Origin: Candidatus Equinaster intestinalis
Lineage (GTDB): Bacteria > Bacillota_A > Clostridia > Oscillospirales > Acutalibacteraceae
Direction: 5' to 3'
Assembly: GCA_018065375.1 (NCBI GenBank)
Contig: JAGHTJ010000141.1
Coordinates: 1-5,434, forward strand
DNA: 5,434 nt
Part shown: positions 1-5,434 of the stretch, piece after piece
Layout: every line of letters begins with the position of its first letter
How positions within the stretch are numbered: position 1 is the stretch's first letter
Program-made: the position numbers and the translations under genes
The notes under the pieces: model-generated
Told to the model about the DNA's origin: nothing
The model's input: only the letters and a program-made list of their open reading frames with translations
Databases searched by the model: none

Positions 1-27
1 GAGGGAAAACCTCAGGAGGAAAAACAA
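1..27 (+). promoter_or_regulatory. End of rpsB leader with strong Shine-Dalgarno
   Basis: This is the last part of an untranslated leader, cut by the left edge. AGGAGGA at 14-20 lies 7 nt before the ATG at 28, which fixes the rpsB start. Just upstream, GAGG (1-4) and CCTC (10-13) could form a 4-bp stem with a 5-nt loop ending directly before the Shine-Dalgarno. Because the window begins inside this stem, its full extent and any autoregulatory leader structure cannot be judged. The promoter lies outside the window. Confidence 0.6.
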
Positions 28-783
28 ATGGCAGTAGTATCAATGAAACAGTTACTCGAAGCCGGTGTTCATTTCGGACACCAAACCAGACGCTGGAACC
101 CTAAAATGGCTCCTTACATCTTCACCGAGCGCAACGGTATCTACATTATAGATTTGCAGAAAACCGTTAAGAAGCTCAATGAAGCCTACAATTTCACCCG
201 TGATATAGTTGAAAACGGCGGTGATATTCTTTTCGTAGGTACCAAGAAGCAGGCACAGGATTCCGTAAAAGAAGAAGCAATCCGTTGCGAAATGCCCTAC
301 GTAAACGCTCGTTGGCTCGGCGGTATGCTTACCAACTTCACTACTATCCGCGGCAGAATCAGAAGACTCAAACAGCTCCGTGAAATGGAAGAAAACGGAA
401 CATTTGACCTTCTCCCCAAAAAGGAAGTTGTAAAACTTAAACTCGAAATTGAAAAGCTCGAAAAGTTTTTGGGCGGTATCGAGAATATGACCAGAATTCC
501 GGCAGCACTTTTCATTGTTGACCCGAGAAAAGAAAGAATTGCCGTAGCAGAAGCAAAGAAGCTCGGTATTCCGATTATCGCAATCTGCGATACAAACTGC
601 GACCCTGATGAAGTAGACGCAGTTATCCCCGGTAACGATGATGCAATTCGTGCCGTAAAGCTTATTGCCGAAACCATCGCATCTGCGGTTATCGAGGCAA
701 AGCAGGGCGAGCAGACCACCGTTATCACCGAAGAGGCCGAGGAAGAAACAGTAGAAGAAGCTGCTGAAGAAAAGGCTGAATAA
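28..783 (+). CDS. rpsB: 30S ribosomal protein S2
   Basis: Encodes S2, a late-assembling small-subunit protein on the back of the 30S body that helps bring S1 and mRNA to the ribosome. The 251-residue product has normal family length. The N-terminal signature [15 protein letters not shown] (about residues 13-27) is followed by the YIIDLQKT segment, the [12 protein letters not shown] block (about 96-107), a charged helical coiled-coil insertion (about 110-150), and the conserved [13 protein letters not shown] and AICDTNCDP blocks (about 158-193). The last 25 or so residues are a Glu/Ala-rich acidic tail, a common variable extension in Firmicutes S2. The start is set by AGGAGGA 7 nt upstream. 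tsf follows after 16 nt, so the two are almost certainly cotranscribed. I see no disrupted motif, and the assignment is secure. Confidence 0.98.
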   Translation: MAVVSMKQLLEAGVHFGHQTRRWNPKMAPYIFTERNGIYIIDLQKTVKKLNEAYNFTRDIVENGGDILFVGTKKQAQDSVKEEAIRCEMPYVNARWLGGMLTNFTTIRGRIRRLKQLREMEENGTFDLLPKKEVVKLKLEIEKLEKFLGGIENMTRIPAALFIVDPRKERIAVAEAKKLGIPIIAICDTNCDPDEVDAVIPGNDDAIRAVKLIAETIASAVIEAKQGEQTTVITEEAEEETVEEAAEEKAE

Positions 784-799
784 TCAGGAGGAAATAATA

Positions 800-1711
800 A
801 TGAACTTTACTGCAAAAGATGTTCAGGCTTTGCGTGAGAAAACCGGTTGCGGTATGATGGACTGCAAAAAGGCTCTTACCGAGTGTGACGGTAATATGGA
901 AGCGGCAGTTGACTTTTTGAGAGAAAAGGGACTCGCTTCTCAAGCTAAAAAGGCAGGCAGAATTGCCGCTGAAGGTACTGTATGTGCTATCGTTAAAAAC
1001 GGTGTAGGTGCTGTTCTCGAAATGAACGCCGAAACCGATTTCGTTGCCGGCGGCGACCCCTTCAAGGCATTGGCTGAAAGAATTACAAATGTTGTTATCG
1101 AGCAGAATCCTGCCGATATGGATGCTCTCCTTAAATGCGCTGAAAACGGTCAGACCGTTGAAGAAATGGTTCAGGAGCTCTTCCTTGCTCTTCGTGAGAA
1201 TATGAAGGTTCGCCGTTTCGCTCGCTTCGAGGGCAAACTCATTTCCTATGTTCACGCAGGCGGAAAAATCGGTGTTATGGTTAAATTTGATACCAATGCC
1301 GATGAAAATAATGCAGATTTTATCGCTATGGGTAAAAATATCGCAATGCAGATTGCGGCTATGAATCCGGCTTATCTTGATGAAGCTTCCGTTCCGGCTG
1401 AAGTTTTAGAGAAAGAAAAGGAAATCCTCGTAGCACAGATGAAGGAAGACCCCAAAATGGCAAGCAAGCCCGATGCGGTTCTCCAGAATATTGTTAAGGG
1501 TAAAATCGGCAAATACTACAAGGAAAATTGCCTTACCGAGCAGCAGTTTGTTGTTGACGGTGACCTTACCGTTAAGCAGTATGTTGAAAAGGTTGCAAAA
1601 GAGCTCGGCGCTTCAATTAAGATTGATTCCTTTGTTCGTTTCGAAAAGGGCGAAGGTCTTGAAAAGCGTGTAGACGATTTCGCAAGCGAAGTTGCAAGCA
1701 TGGCAAAATAA
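800..1711 (+). CDS. tsf: Translation elongation factor Ts
   Basis: EF-Ts is the cytoplasmic guanine-nucleotide exchange factor that regenerates EF-Tu-GTP from EF-Tu-GDP. The 303-residue product is slightly longer than E. coli EF-Ts. Residues 1-55 form the UBA-like N-terminal domain with the family signature VQALREKTGCGMMDCKKAL (8-26). The TDFVA motif at 79-83 places Asp80 and Phe81 at the positions known to contact EF-Tu and displace Mg2+. The core continues through the HAGGKIGV strand (about 152-159) and the repeated second half of the core domain. A C-terminal portion follows. Shine-Dalgarno AGGAGGA (786-792) sits 7 nt before the ATG. Its 11-nt core TCAGGAGGAAA and spacing match those of rpsB exactly. 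All 14 Ile codons are ATC or ATT with no ATA, as expected for a highly expressed gene. A strong terminator follows 17 nt after the stop. Confidence 0.98.
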   Translation: MNFTAKDVQALREKTGCGMMDCKKALTECDGNMEAAVDFLREKGLASQAKKAGRIAAEGTVCAIVKNGVGAVLEMNAETDFVAGGDPFKALAERITNVVIEQNPADMDALLKCAENGQTVEEMVQELFLALRENMKVRRFARFEGKLISYVHAGGKIGVMVKFDTNADENNADFIAMGKNIAMQIAAMNPAYLDEASVPAEVLEKEKEILVAQMKEDPKMASKPDAVLQNIVKGKIGKYYKENCLTEQQFVVDGDLTVKQYVEKVAKELGASIKIDSFVRFEKGEGLEKRVDDFASEVASMAK

Positions 1712-1728
1712 GTTTTTTAAAGCTTTTT

Positions 1729-1761
1729 ATTCCGCATCACAAAGTGGTGCGGAATTTTTTT
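1729..1761 (+). terminator. Intrinsic terminator of the rpsB-tsf operon
   Basis: Left arm 1729-1740 (ATTCCGCATCAC) pairs with right arm 1744-1755 around an AAA loop. The stem is 12 bp with a single G·T wobble (1737/1747). A run of seven T follows, the first of them (1755) shared with the last base pair. This is a textbook Rho-independent terminator on the plus strand. There is no matching A-run on the left to make it work on the other strand. Confidence 0.93.
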
Positions 1762-1762
1762 C

Positions 1763-1791
1763 TTTATTTTTACCAAAGGAAAGTATATAAT
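1763..1791 (+). promoter_or_regulatory. Probable sigma-A promoter of the deo operon
   Basis: A perfect -10 hexamer TATAAT lies at 1786-1791. With a 17-nt spacer the -35 would be TTTATT (1763-1768), which matches TTGACA at only three of six positions. It sits just past the T-run of the preceding terminator. There is no TGn extended -10. Transcription would start near 1798, leaving a leader of about 15 nt that is just long enough for the Shine-Dalgarno GAGGTG (1801-1806). The -10 is convincing. The weak -35 suggests low basal activity or help from an activator. No riboswitch or attenuator can fit in so short a leader. Confidence 0.6.
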
Positions 1792-1796
1792 AGACT
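1782..1796. promoter_or_regulatory. Possible operator: near-palindrome over the deo -10
   Basis: AGTATATAATAGACT is a 15-nt inverted repeat with 7-nt arms around a central A (1789). Six of seven pairs are complementary; the exception is 1785/1793. It covers the -10 hexamer, where a repressor would block RNA polymerase. Nucleoside-catabolism operons are commonly controlled by DeoR- or CytR-type repressors, but no regulator gene is present here. The sequence is AT-rich, so chance symmetry is a real alternative. Confidence 0.3.
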
Positions 1797-1812
1797 AAAA
1801 GAGGTGTATTAA

Positions 1813-2469
1813 ATGGATATTAAAGAAATTTTATCAAGGGTTGACCATACTTTGTTAAATCAGGCGGCAACCTTTGACGATATAAGAAAAATCTGTGATG
1901 ATGGCATAAAGTATCAAACCGCCAGCGTGTGCATTCCGCCCTGCTTCGTAAAGGCGGCAAAGGAATATGTCGGCGAAAATCTTAAAATATGCACCGTAAT
2001 CGGCTTTCCGAATGGCTATAATACTGCATCGGTTAAATGCGCCGAAACAGCCGAGGCGGTCAAATCCGGCGCAGACGAAATAGATATGGTAATAAATATC
2101 GGTGATTTAAGGGCGAAAAATTACGAAAAAATACTTTCCGAAATAAATCTCGTAAAGGAAAACTGTTCCGGTAAAATTTTAAAGGTAATTATAGAAACCT
2201 GCCTGCTTTCCGATGAAGAAAAAATAAAAATGTGTGAAATTATTTCAAAAAGTAACGCCGATTTTATTAAAACCTCAACCGGCTTTGCAGGCGGCGGAGC
2301 TACATTCGATGATATTAAGCTTTTCAAAAAATACTGTGCGCCTCATATAAAAATCAAGGCGGCAGGCGGCATTTCGAGTATCGCAGATGCCGAAGAATTT
2401 ATAAACCTCGGTGCCGACAGACTCGGTACCAGCAAAATAATAAAACTTGTAAAGGAGCAGAAAAAATGA
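1813..2469 (+). CDS. deoC: Deoxyribose-phosphate aldolase
   Basis: DERA is a class I aldolase that cleaves 2-deoxyribose-5-phosphate to acetaldehyde and glyceraldehyde-3-phosphate, the last step of deoxynucleoside catabolism. The 218-residue TIM-barrel product matches the short bacterial DeoC type. Visible landmarks are VDHTLL (10-15), Asp91 in EIDMVINIG (89-97), the Schiff-base Lys153 in KTSTG (153-157), and the second active-site Lys182 in KIKAAGG (180-186). The phosphate-binding GADRLGTS segment is at 200-207. These match the E. coli catalytic set Asp102, Lys167 and Lys201, so the enzyme should be active. GAGGTG (1801-1806) precedes the ATG by 6 nt. The 3' end overlaps the deoD start by 4 nt (ATGA), implying translational coupling. 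Thirteen of its 28 Ile codons are ATA, unlike tsf. Confidence 0.97.
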   Translation: MDIKEILSRVDHTLLNQAATFDDIRKICDDGIKYQTASVCIPPCFVKAAKEYVGENLKICTVIGFPNGYNTASVKCAETAEAVKSGADEIDMVINIGDLRAKNYEKILSEINLVKENCSGKILKVIIETCLLSDEEKIKMCEIISKSNADFIKTSTGFAGGGATFDDIKLFKKYCAPHIKIKAAGGISSIADAEEFINLGADRLGTSKIIKLVKEQKK

Positions 2470-3179
2470 TACCAACACCACATATCAGCGCCGATTTAGG
2501 AGATTTTGCAAAAACAGTACTTATGCCGGGCGACCCGTTGCGCTCAAAGTTTATTGCCGAGAATTTTTTAAGTAATGCCCGCCTTGTAAATAATGTACGT
2601 GGAGTGCAGGGCTATACCGGGGATTATGACGGTATAAAAGTTTCGGTTATGGCAAGCGGTATGGGAATGCCGTCTATCGGAATTTATTCTTATGAACTGT
2701 ATAATTTTTACGGTGTGGAAAATATAATCCGCGTGGGCTCTGCAGGGGCTATAGACGAAAATGTAAAAATCAGGGATATTATTATCGGTAAAGATATTAT
2801 TACCGATTCCGCATTTGCGAAAAACCTCGGTTTTCCTGCTGATTATATGCCGAAAGCGAGCAATGTATTAGTAGAAAAAGCCGAGAATATCGCCAAAAAA
2901 ATGGGGGCAAATTGCCATACCGGTATGCTGTTTTCTACAGACGTTTACTATGCCGATGTCGATTTTAATGCGCTTAATAAAAAAGGTGCTCTGGCGGTTG
3001 AAATGGAAGCGGCGGCGCTGTATCTTAATGCCGAAAAGGCGCAAAAAAATGCCCTGGCGATTTGTACCGTATCAAATAATATACTTACCGGCGTTGAACT
3101 GCCTTCAAGCGAGAGAGAGACCACATTTACACAAATGATGGAGCTTGCTCTTAAAATCGCAAAAGAGATGGAGAAATAA
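2466..3179 (+). CDS. deoD: Purine nucleoside phosphorylase, hexameric DeoD type, with Asp204-to-Asn change
   Basis: DeoD phosphorolyses purine ribo- and deoxyribonucleosides to base and (deoxy)ribose-1-phosphate in the cytoplasm. The 237-residue length and colinear motifs match E. coli DeoD. They include TPHISADLGDF (His6), the phosphate-site LMPGDPLR (Arg26), NNVRG (Arg45, contributed by the neighbouring subunit), IIRVGSAGA (Arg89, Ser92), the ribose-binding VEMEA (Met180, Glu181), and SSERETTF with Arg217. The odd point is TVSNNI (201-206). Asn204 replaces the Asp204 that in E. coli protonates purine N7 and pairs with Arg217. Trimeric mammalian-type PNPs have an Asn there and prefer 6-oxopurines, so specificity or rate could differ. 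The start overlaps the deoC stop, with AAAGGAG at 2451-2457 and 8-nt spacing. The stop overlaps deoB by 1 nt. Family assignment is firm; activity is uncertain. Confidence 0.95.
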   Translation: MIPTPHISADLGDFAKTVLMPGDPLRSKFIAENFLSNARLVNNVRGVQGYTGDYDGIKVSVMASGMGMPSIGIYSYELYNFYGVENIIRVGSAGAIDENVKIRDIIIGKDIITDSAFAKNLGFPADYMPKASNVLVEKAENIAKKMGANCHTGMLFSTDVYYADVDFNALNKKGALAVEMEAAALYLNAEKAQKNALAICTVSNNILTGVELPSSERETTFTQMMELALKIAKEMEK

Positions 3180-4333
3180 TGAAAAGAGTATTTTTGATAG
3201 TTTTGGATTCGCTCGGTATCGGAGCCGAACCCGATGCGGCGGAATTCGGGGATAATAACCCGAATACTCTGCAAAGAATATCAAAAAGTAAATATTTTGC
3301 CTGCGAAAATATGCTCAAAATGGGGCTCGGCAATATTGACGGTATAGATTATCTGCCAAAGGAAAAAAGCATTGCCGCTTATGGCAGATGCAGGGAGAAA
3401 AGCCGGGGCAAGGATACTACCATAGGCCATTGGGAGATAGCGGGTATAGTATCTAAAAAGCCGATGCCTACCTATCCGCTCGGATTTCCCGAAAATATAA
3501 TAAATGAGTTCAGCGAAAAAACCGGCAGGGGAGTGCTCTGTAATAAACCCTATTCGGGCACCGAGGTAATAAAGGACTACGGCGAAGAACATTTAAAAAC
3601 CGGAAAACTTATCGTTTATACCTCGGCGGACAGCGTTTTTCAAATTGCCGCAAGTGAGGATATAATTTCACGCGAGGAGCTTTACGGCTACTGTAAAATA
3701 GCCCGCGAAATTTTAACCGGAGATAATGCCGTGGGCAGGGTGATTGCGCGTCCCTTTAAAAAGGAAAACGGCAAATTTGTACGAACTGACGGTCGTCACG
3801 ATTTTTCGGTAGCACCACCCGCCGATACAATGCTTGATGCCATAAAAAAATCGGGCAAAACGGTTTATGCAATAGGAAAAATAAATGATATTTTTGCCGG
3901 TTGCGGCATAACCGAGAAGCAGTATACCTCTTCAAATACCGAGGGTATGAAAATCACCCTCGAAGCTGTAAAAAACAAGGAGTTTGAGGGACTCTGCTTT
4001 ACAAATCTCGTGGATTTCGATATGCTTTACGGACACCGCCAGGATATTGACGGCTACGCCGCCGCGTTCAGCGAATTTGACGGTTGGCTTCCTTCGTTTA
4101 TAAATGAAATGCGTAAAGAGGATATTCTGATAATAACGGCGGACCACGGTTGCGACCCGGGAGACGAGCATACCGACCATACCCGCGAATACACCCCGTT
4201 TATTCTTTACGGTAGCGCTGTAAAACCCGAAAACCTCGGTACAAGGGAGAGCTTTTCGGATATAGCGGCAACGGTTTGCGATTATCTGGGCGTGGATTTT
4301 AAGTGTGCGGGTAAAACCGTGCTGAAAGGGTGA
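3179..4333 (+). CDS. deoB: Phosphopentomutase
   Basis: DeoB interconverts (deoxy)ribose-1-phosphate and -5-phosphate, linking nucleoside phosphorolysis to DeoC and the pentose phosphate pathway. It belongs to the alkaline-phosphatase superfamily with two Mn2+ ions. The 384 residues are close to the usual 385-395. Metal and catalytic residues align with the Bacillus cereus enzyme: Asp10 in VLDSLGIG, phospho-acceptor Thr80 in GKDTTIGHWE (77-86), Asp281 and His286 in DFDMLYGHRQD, Asp322 and His323 in ITADHG, and His334 in TDHTRE. The variable cap domain lies between, with the RPF and GRHDFS segments at about 191-210. A small peculiarity is Ile82 where many homologues have Thr. The ATG shares its first base with the deoD stop (TAATG). 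GGAGA (3170-3174) inside the end of deoD serves as ribosome binding site. All essential residues are present, so the enzyme should be functional. Confidence 0.97.
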   Translation: MKRVFLIVLDSLGIGAEPDAAEFGDNNPNTLQRISKSKYFACENMLKMGLGNIDGIDYLPKEKSIAAYGRCREKSRGKDTTIGHWEIAGIVSKKPMPTYPLGFPENIINEFSEKTGRGVLCNKPYSGTEVIKDYGEEHLKTGKLIVYTSADSVFQIAASEDIISREELYGYCKIAREILTGDNAVGRVIARPFKKENGKFVRTDGRHDFSVAPPADTMLDAIKKSGKTVYAIGKINDIFAGCGITEKQYTSSNTEGMKITLEAVKNKEFEGLCFTNLVDFDMLYGHRQDIDGYAAAFSEFDGWLPSFINEMRKEDILIITADHGCDPGDEHTDHTREYTPFILYGSAVKPENLGTRESFSDIAATVCDYLGVDFKCAGKTVLKG

Positions 4334-4337
4334 TATA

Positions 4338-4724
4338 ATGGAGTATAAAGAGCTTATATCAGCGGCAATAAAGGCCAAAGAAAACGCCTACGCGCCATAT
4401 TCGAAATTCAAGGTGGGCGCGGCAATTCTTACAAAAAGCGGTAAAATTTTTACCGGAGTAAATATTGAAAACGCCTCATTTTCGGCTACGATTTTCGCAG
4501 AGCGAACTGCGATTTTCAAAGCGGTAAGTGAGGGTGAAAGGGAATTTGCGGCGCTGGCGCTGATTGGCGGCAGAAAGAACGAAATCTGTTATCCCTGCGG
4601 TATCTGTCGGCAGGTATTAAGCGAATTCTGTAACGAAAATATGCCGATTATCATAATAAAAAATGAAAACGAATATGAAGAATTAAAGCTTGCGGATTTG
4701 CTTCCGTTCGCATTCGGATTATAA
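4338..4724 (+). CDS. cdd: Cytidine deaminase (tetrameric type) lacking one zinc ligand
   Basis: Cdd hydrolytically deaminates cytidine and deoxycytidine to uridine and deoxyuridine. The 128-residue product resembles the B. subtilis-type homotetrameric enzyme. It shows YAPYSKFKVGAA (18-29, Phe24), the ribose-binding NIENA (Asn42, Glu44), the catalytic region AERTA with Glu55 and Arg56, the PCGICRQ zinc motif (Cys87, Cys90), and LLPFAF with Phe126 near the end. The anomaly is residue 53: the motif reads FAERTA instead of CAERTA, so the third zinc ligand (Cys53 in B. subtilis, His102 in E. coli) is Phe. The TTC codon is one base from TGC. The C-terminus is slightly short, stopping just after the conserved Phe. 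The Shine-Dalgarno AAAGGG (4325-4330) precedes the deoB stop, and the start is 4 nt after that stop. It is the last operon gene. Family is clear; activity is doubtful if the sequence is right. Confidence 0.93.
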   Translation: MEYKELISAAIKAKENAYAPYSKFKVGAAILTKSGKIFTGVNIENASFSATIFAERTAIFKAVSEGEREFAALALIGGRKNEICYPCGICRQVLSEFCNENMPIIIIKNENEYEELKLADLLPFAFGL

Positions 4725-4729
4725 AATTC

Positions 4730-4754
4730 AAGCGCCCCGAAAATCGGGGCGCTT
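4730..4754. terminator. Shared hairpin terminator between cdd and the convergent larA-like gene
   Basis: Arms 4730-4740 (AAGCGCCCCGA) and 4744-4754 form a perfect 11-bp GC-rich stem with an AAA loop. It sits in the 46-nt gap between two convergent stops. T-tracts are weak on both sides: ACTTTATAAT follows on the plus strand, and GAATTTTAT on the minus strand. Placement and stem strength favour a bidirectional terminator. Confidence 0.8.
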
Positions 4755-4770
4755 ACTTTATAATATGTTA

Positions 4771-5434
4771 TTATTTTACCACAACAACTGCCGTACCGTT
4801 TGGAATTGCAACGATTTTCGCATCCGGCTTGCCGATTATTTCTTTTGCAAGCTTAATGGCTTCGGTGAGCGAATGGGCGGGGAGCATATTCATCTTTTTA
4901 ACCGTTTCATCGGGAATGCTCGATACATAAATAACGGTGGCTTTCTGTATTACACGTAAAATTATCTGTGCCTGCCATTGGTCGGGCAGAGTGTCGGCGG
5001 CACTGCGGGAGAGTATTGCATTCATCTTTTCGTCTACCGTTTGGTCACCTGCGATAACACGGTCAAAAAATTCACCGCCGGTACCGTCAATGGATTCGGC
5101 AAGCATTATTACGACACCGCCTTTTTTAACTGCCGCTTCGGCGGCTGTCATACCCTTTGCCGCCTGGTAAACGTTTTGGTCAAGGGGATAACCGCCGTTG
5201 GTTGAAATGGCAATGTCGCCCTCCTCACAGCTTGCTTTGCAAAGTGAGGATATAAAATCGGTGCCTTTTTTGTGAGCCTGCTTTAAGTCACCTGCAACGG
5301 CAAAAATCGGCTCTTTTGCATCGTTTAAAACAACATTTACAATGAATTTGAGTCCTGCATTTTCAGCCGCCCAAAGCATATCCTTGTGAATGGGGTTGCC
5401 CTCTAATATGCCGGTGCGGGCTCTGTCGCTTGCA
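4771..5434 (-). CDS. larA: LarA-family nickel-pincer racemase, C-terminal part (5' end beyond the window)
   Basis: LarA-family enzymes racemise or epimerise 2-hydroxyacids such as lactate using a covalently bound nickel-pincer nucleotide made by LarB, LarC and LarE. The window holds the last 220 residues. The frame stays open to the right edge and upstream of the ATG at 5379 reads ARTGILEGNP, a conserved family block, so that internal ATG is not the start. STNGGYPLDQNVYQAAKGM (fragment residues 77-95) carries the Gln and Lys matching L. plantarum Gln295 and Lys298. The Trp of DQW lies exactly 60 residues after that Lys, matching Trp358. The pincer-binding Lys184 and His200 would lie outside the window. 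The gene converges on cdd and is separate from the deo operon. Substrate is not certain because the family includes racemases for other hydroxyacids. The larA symbol means family membership. Confidence 0.85.
   Translation of the reverse strand, partial: ASDRARTGILEGNPIHKDMLWAAENAGLKFIVNVVLNDAKEPIFAVAGDLKQAHKKGTDFISSLCKASCEEGDIAISTNGGYPLDQNVYQAAKGMTAAEAAVKKGGVVIMLAESIDGTGGEFFDRVIAGDQTVDEKMNAILSRSAADTLPDQWQAQIILRVIQKATVIYVSSIPDETVKKMNMLPAHSLTEAIKLAKEIIGKPDAKIVAIPNGTAVVVVK

Noticed and set aside
1..13. GAGG/CCTC stem as a ribosomal-protein autoregulatory leader
   Set aside because: Only a 4-bp stem is visible at the window edge, which is too little to support a known or new leader element.
725..1255. 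176-codon minus-strand open frame opposite the start of tsf
   Set aside because: It lies wholly antisense to the rpsB end and tsf, has no recognisable domain, and is explained by codon structure of the real genes.
1769..1774. TTTACC as the -35 of the deo promoter
   Set aside because: It matches TTGACA at four positions but is only 11 nt from the -10, too close for a standard promoter.
3932..4378. 148-codon minus-strand open frame across the deoB-cdd junction
   Set aside because: Antisense to two well-conserved genes, with no recognisable motif; treated as a shadow.
4759..4764. TATAAT sequence just downstream of the cdd terminator
   Set aside because: It lies in an AT-rich convergent gap with no plus-strand gene after it and no good -35, so it is most likely chance.
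4690..5205. Plus-strand open frames after cdd (4690-4959, 4937-5170, 4978-5205)
   Set aside because: They run antisense to the LarA-family coding region, the first also crossing the terminator hairpin, and their products resemble no family I know.
5377..5379. ATG at 5379 as the start of the minus-strand gene
   Set aside because: The frame continues to the window edge with conserved LarA-family sequence (ARTGILEGNP), so this Met is internal.

Overview
The window looks like chromosomal DNA from a Gram-positive anaerobe of the Clostridia, perhaps an uncultured gut Oscillospiraceae/Ruminococcaceae relative. This placement is inference. It rests on strong AGGAGG-type ribosome binding sites, moderate-to-low GC, tightly packed co-directional genes, a Firmicutes-style short DeoC, a small tetrameric-type Cdd, and a LarA-family racemase. 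Species cannot be named from this sequence alone.

Layout: (1) Positions 28-1711 hold rpsB and tsf (ribosomal protein S2 and elongation factor Ts), closed by a strong intrinsic terminator at 1729-1761. (2) A 101-nt gap carries that terminator, then a TATAAT-type promoter with a near-palindrome over the -10. It leads into (3) a four-gene nucleoside salvage operon, deoC-deoD-deoB-cdd (1813-4724). Its genes overlap by 4 nt and 1 nt, or are separated by 4 nt. (4) A perfect 11-bp hairpin at 4730-4754 lies between the operon and (5) a convergent minus-strand gene (4771-5434, cut by the right edge) encoding the C-terminal part of a LarA-family nickel-pincer racemase. No gene-free stretch exceeds about 100 nt.

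How the operon works: DeoD phosphorolyses purine (deoxy)nucleosides to base plus (deoxy)ribose-1-phosphate. DeoB moves the phosphate to C5. DeoC splits deoxyribose-5-phosphate to acetaldehyde and glyceraldehyde-3-phosphate, which enters glycolysis. Cdd would deaminate (deoxy)cytidine to (deoxy)uridine.

Most notable observation: the two sugar-phosphate enzymes (DeoC, DeoB) keep every catalytic residue I can check, but both nucleoside-facing enzymes carry a substitution at a key active-site position. Cdd has Phe53 where the family has a zinc-ligand Cys (or His). DeoD has Asn204 where the E. coli-type hexameric enzyme has the catalytic Asp204. Each is one base from the canonical codon, so read error, strain polymorphism, decay and genuine functional change all remain open. 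I saw no CRISPR array, mobile element, phage gene, tRNA/rRNA or clearly new multi-gene system.
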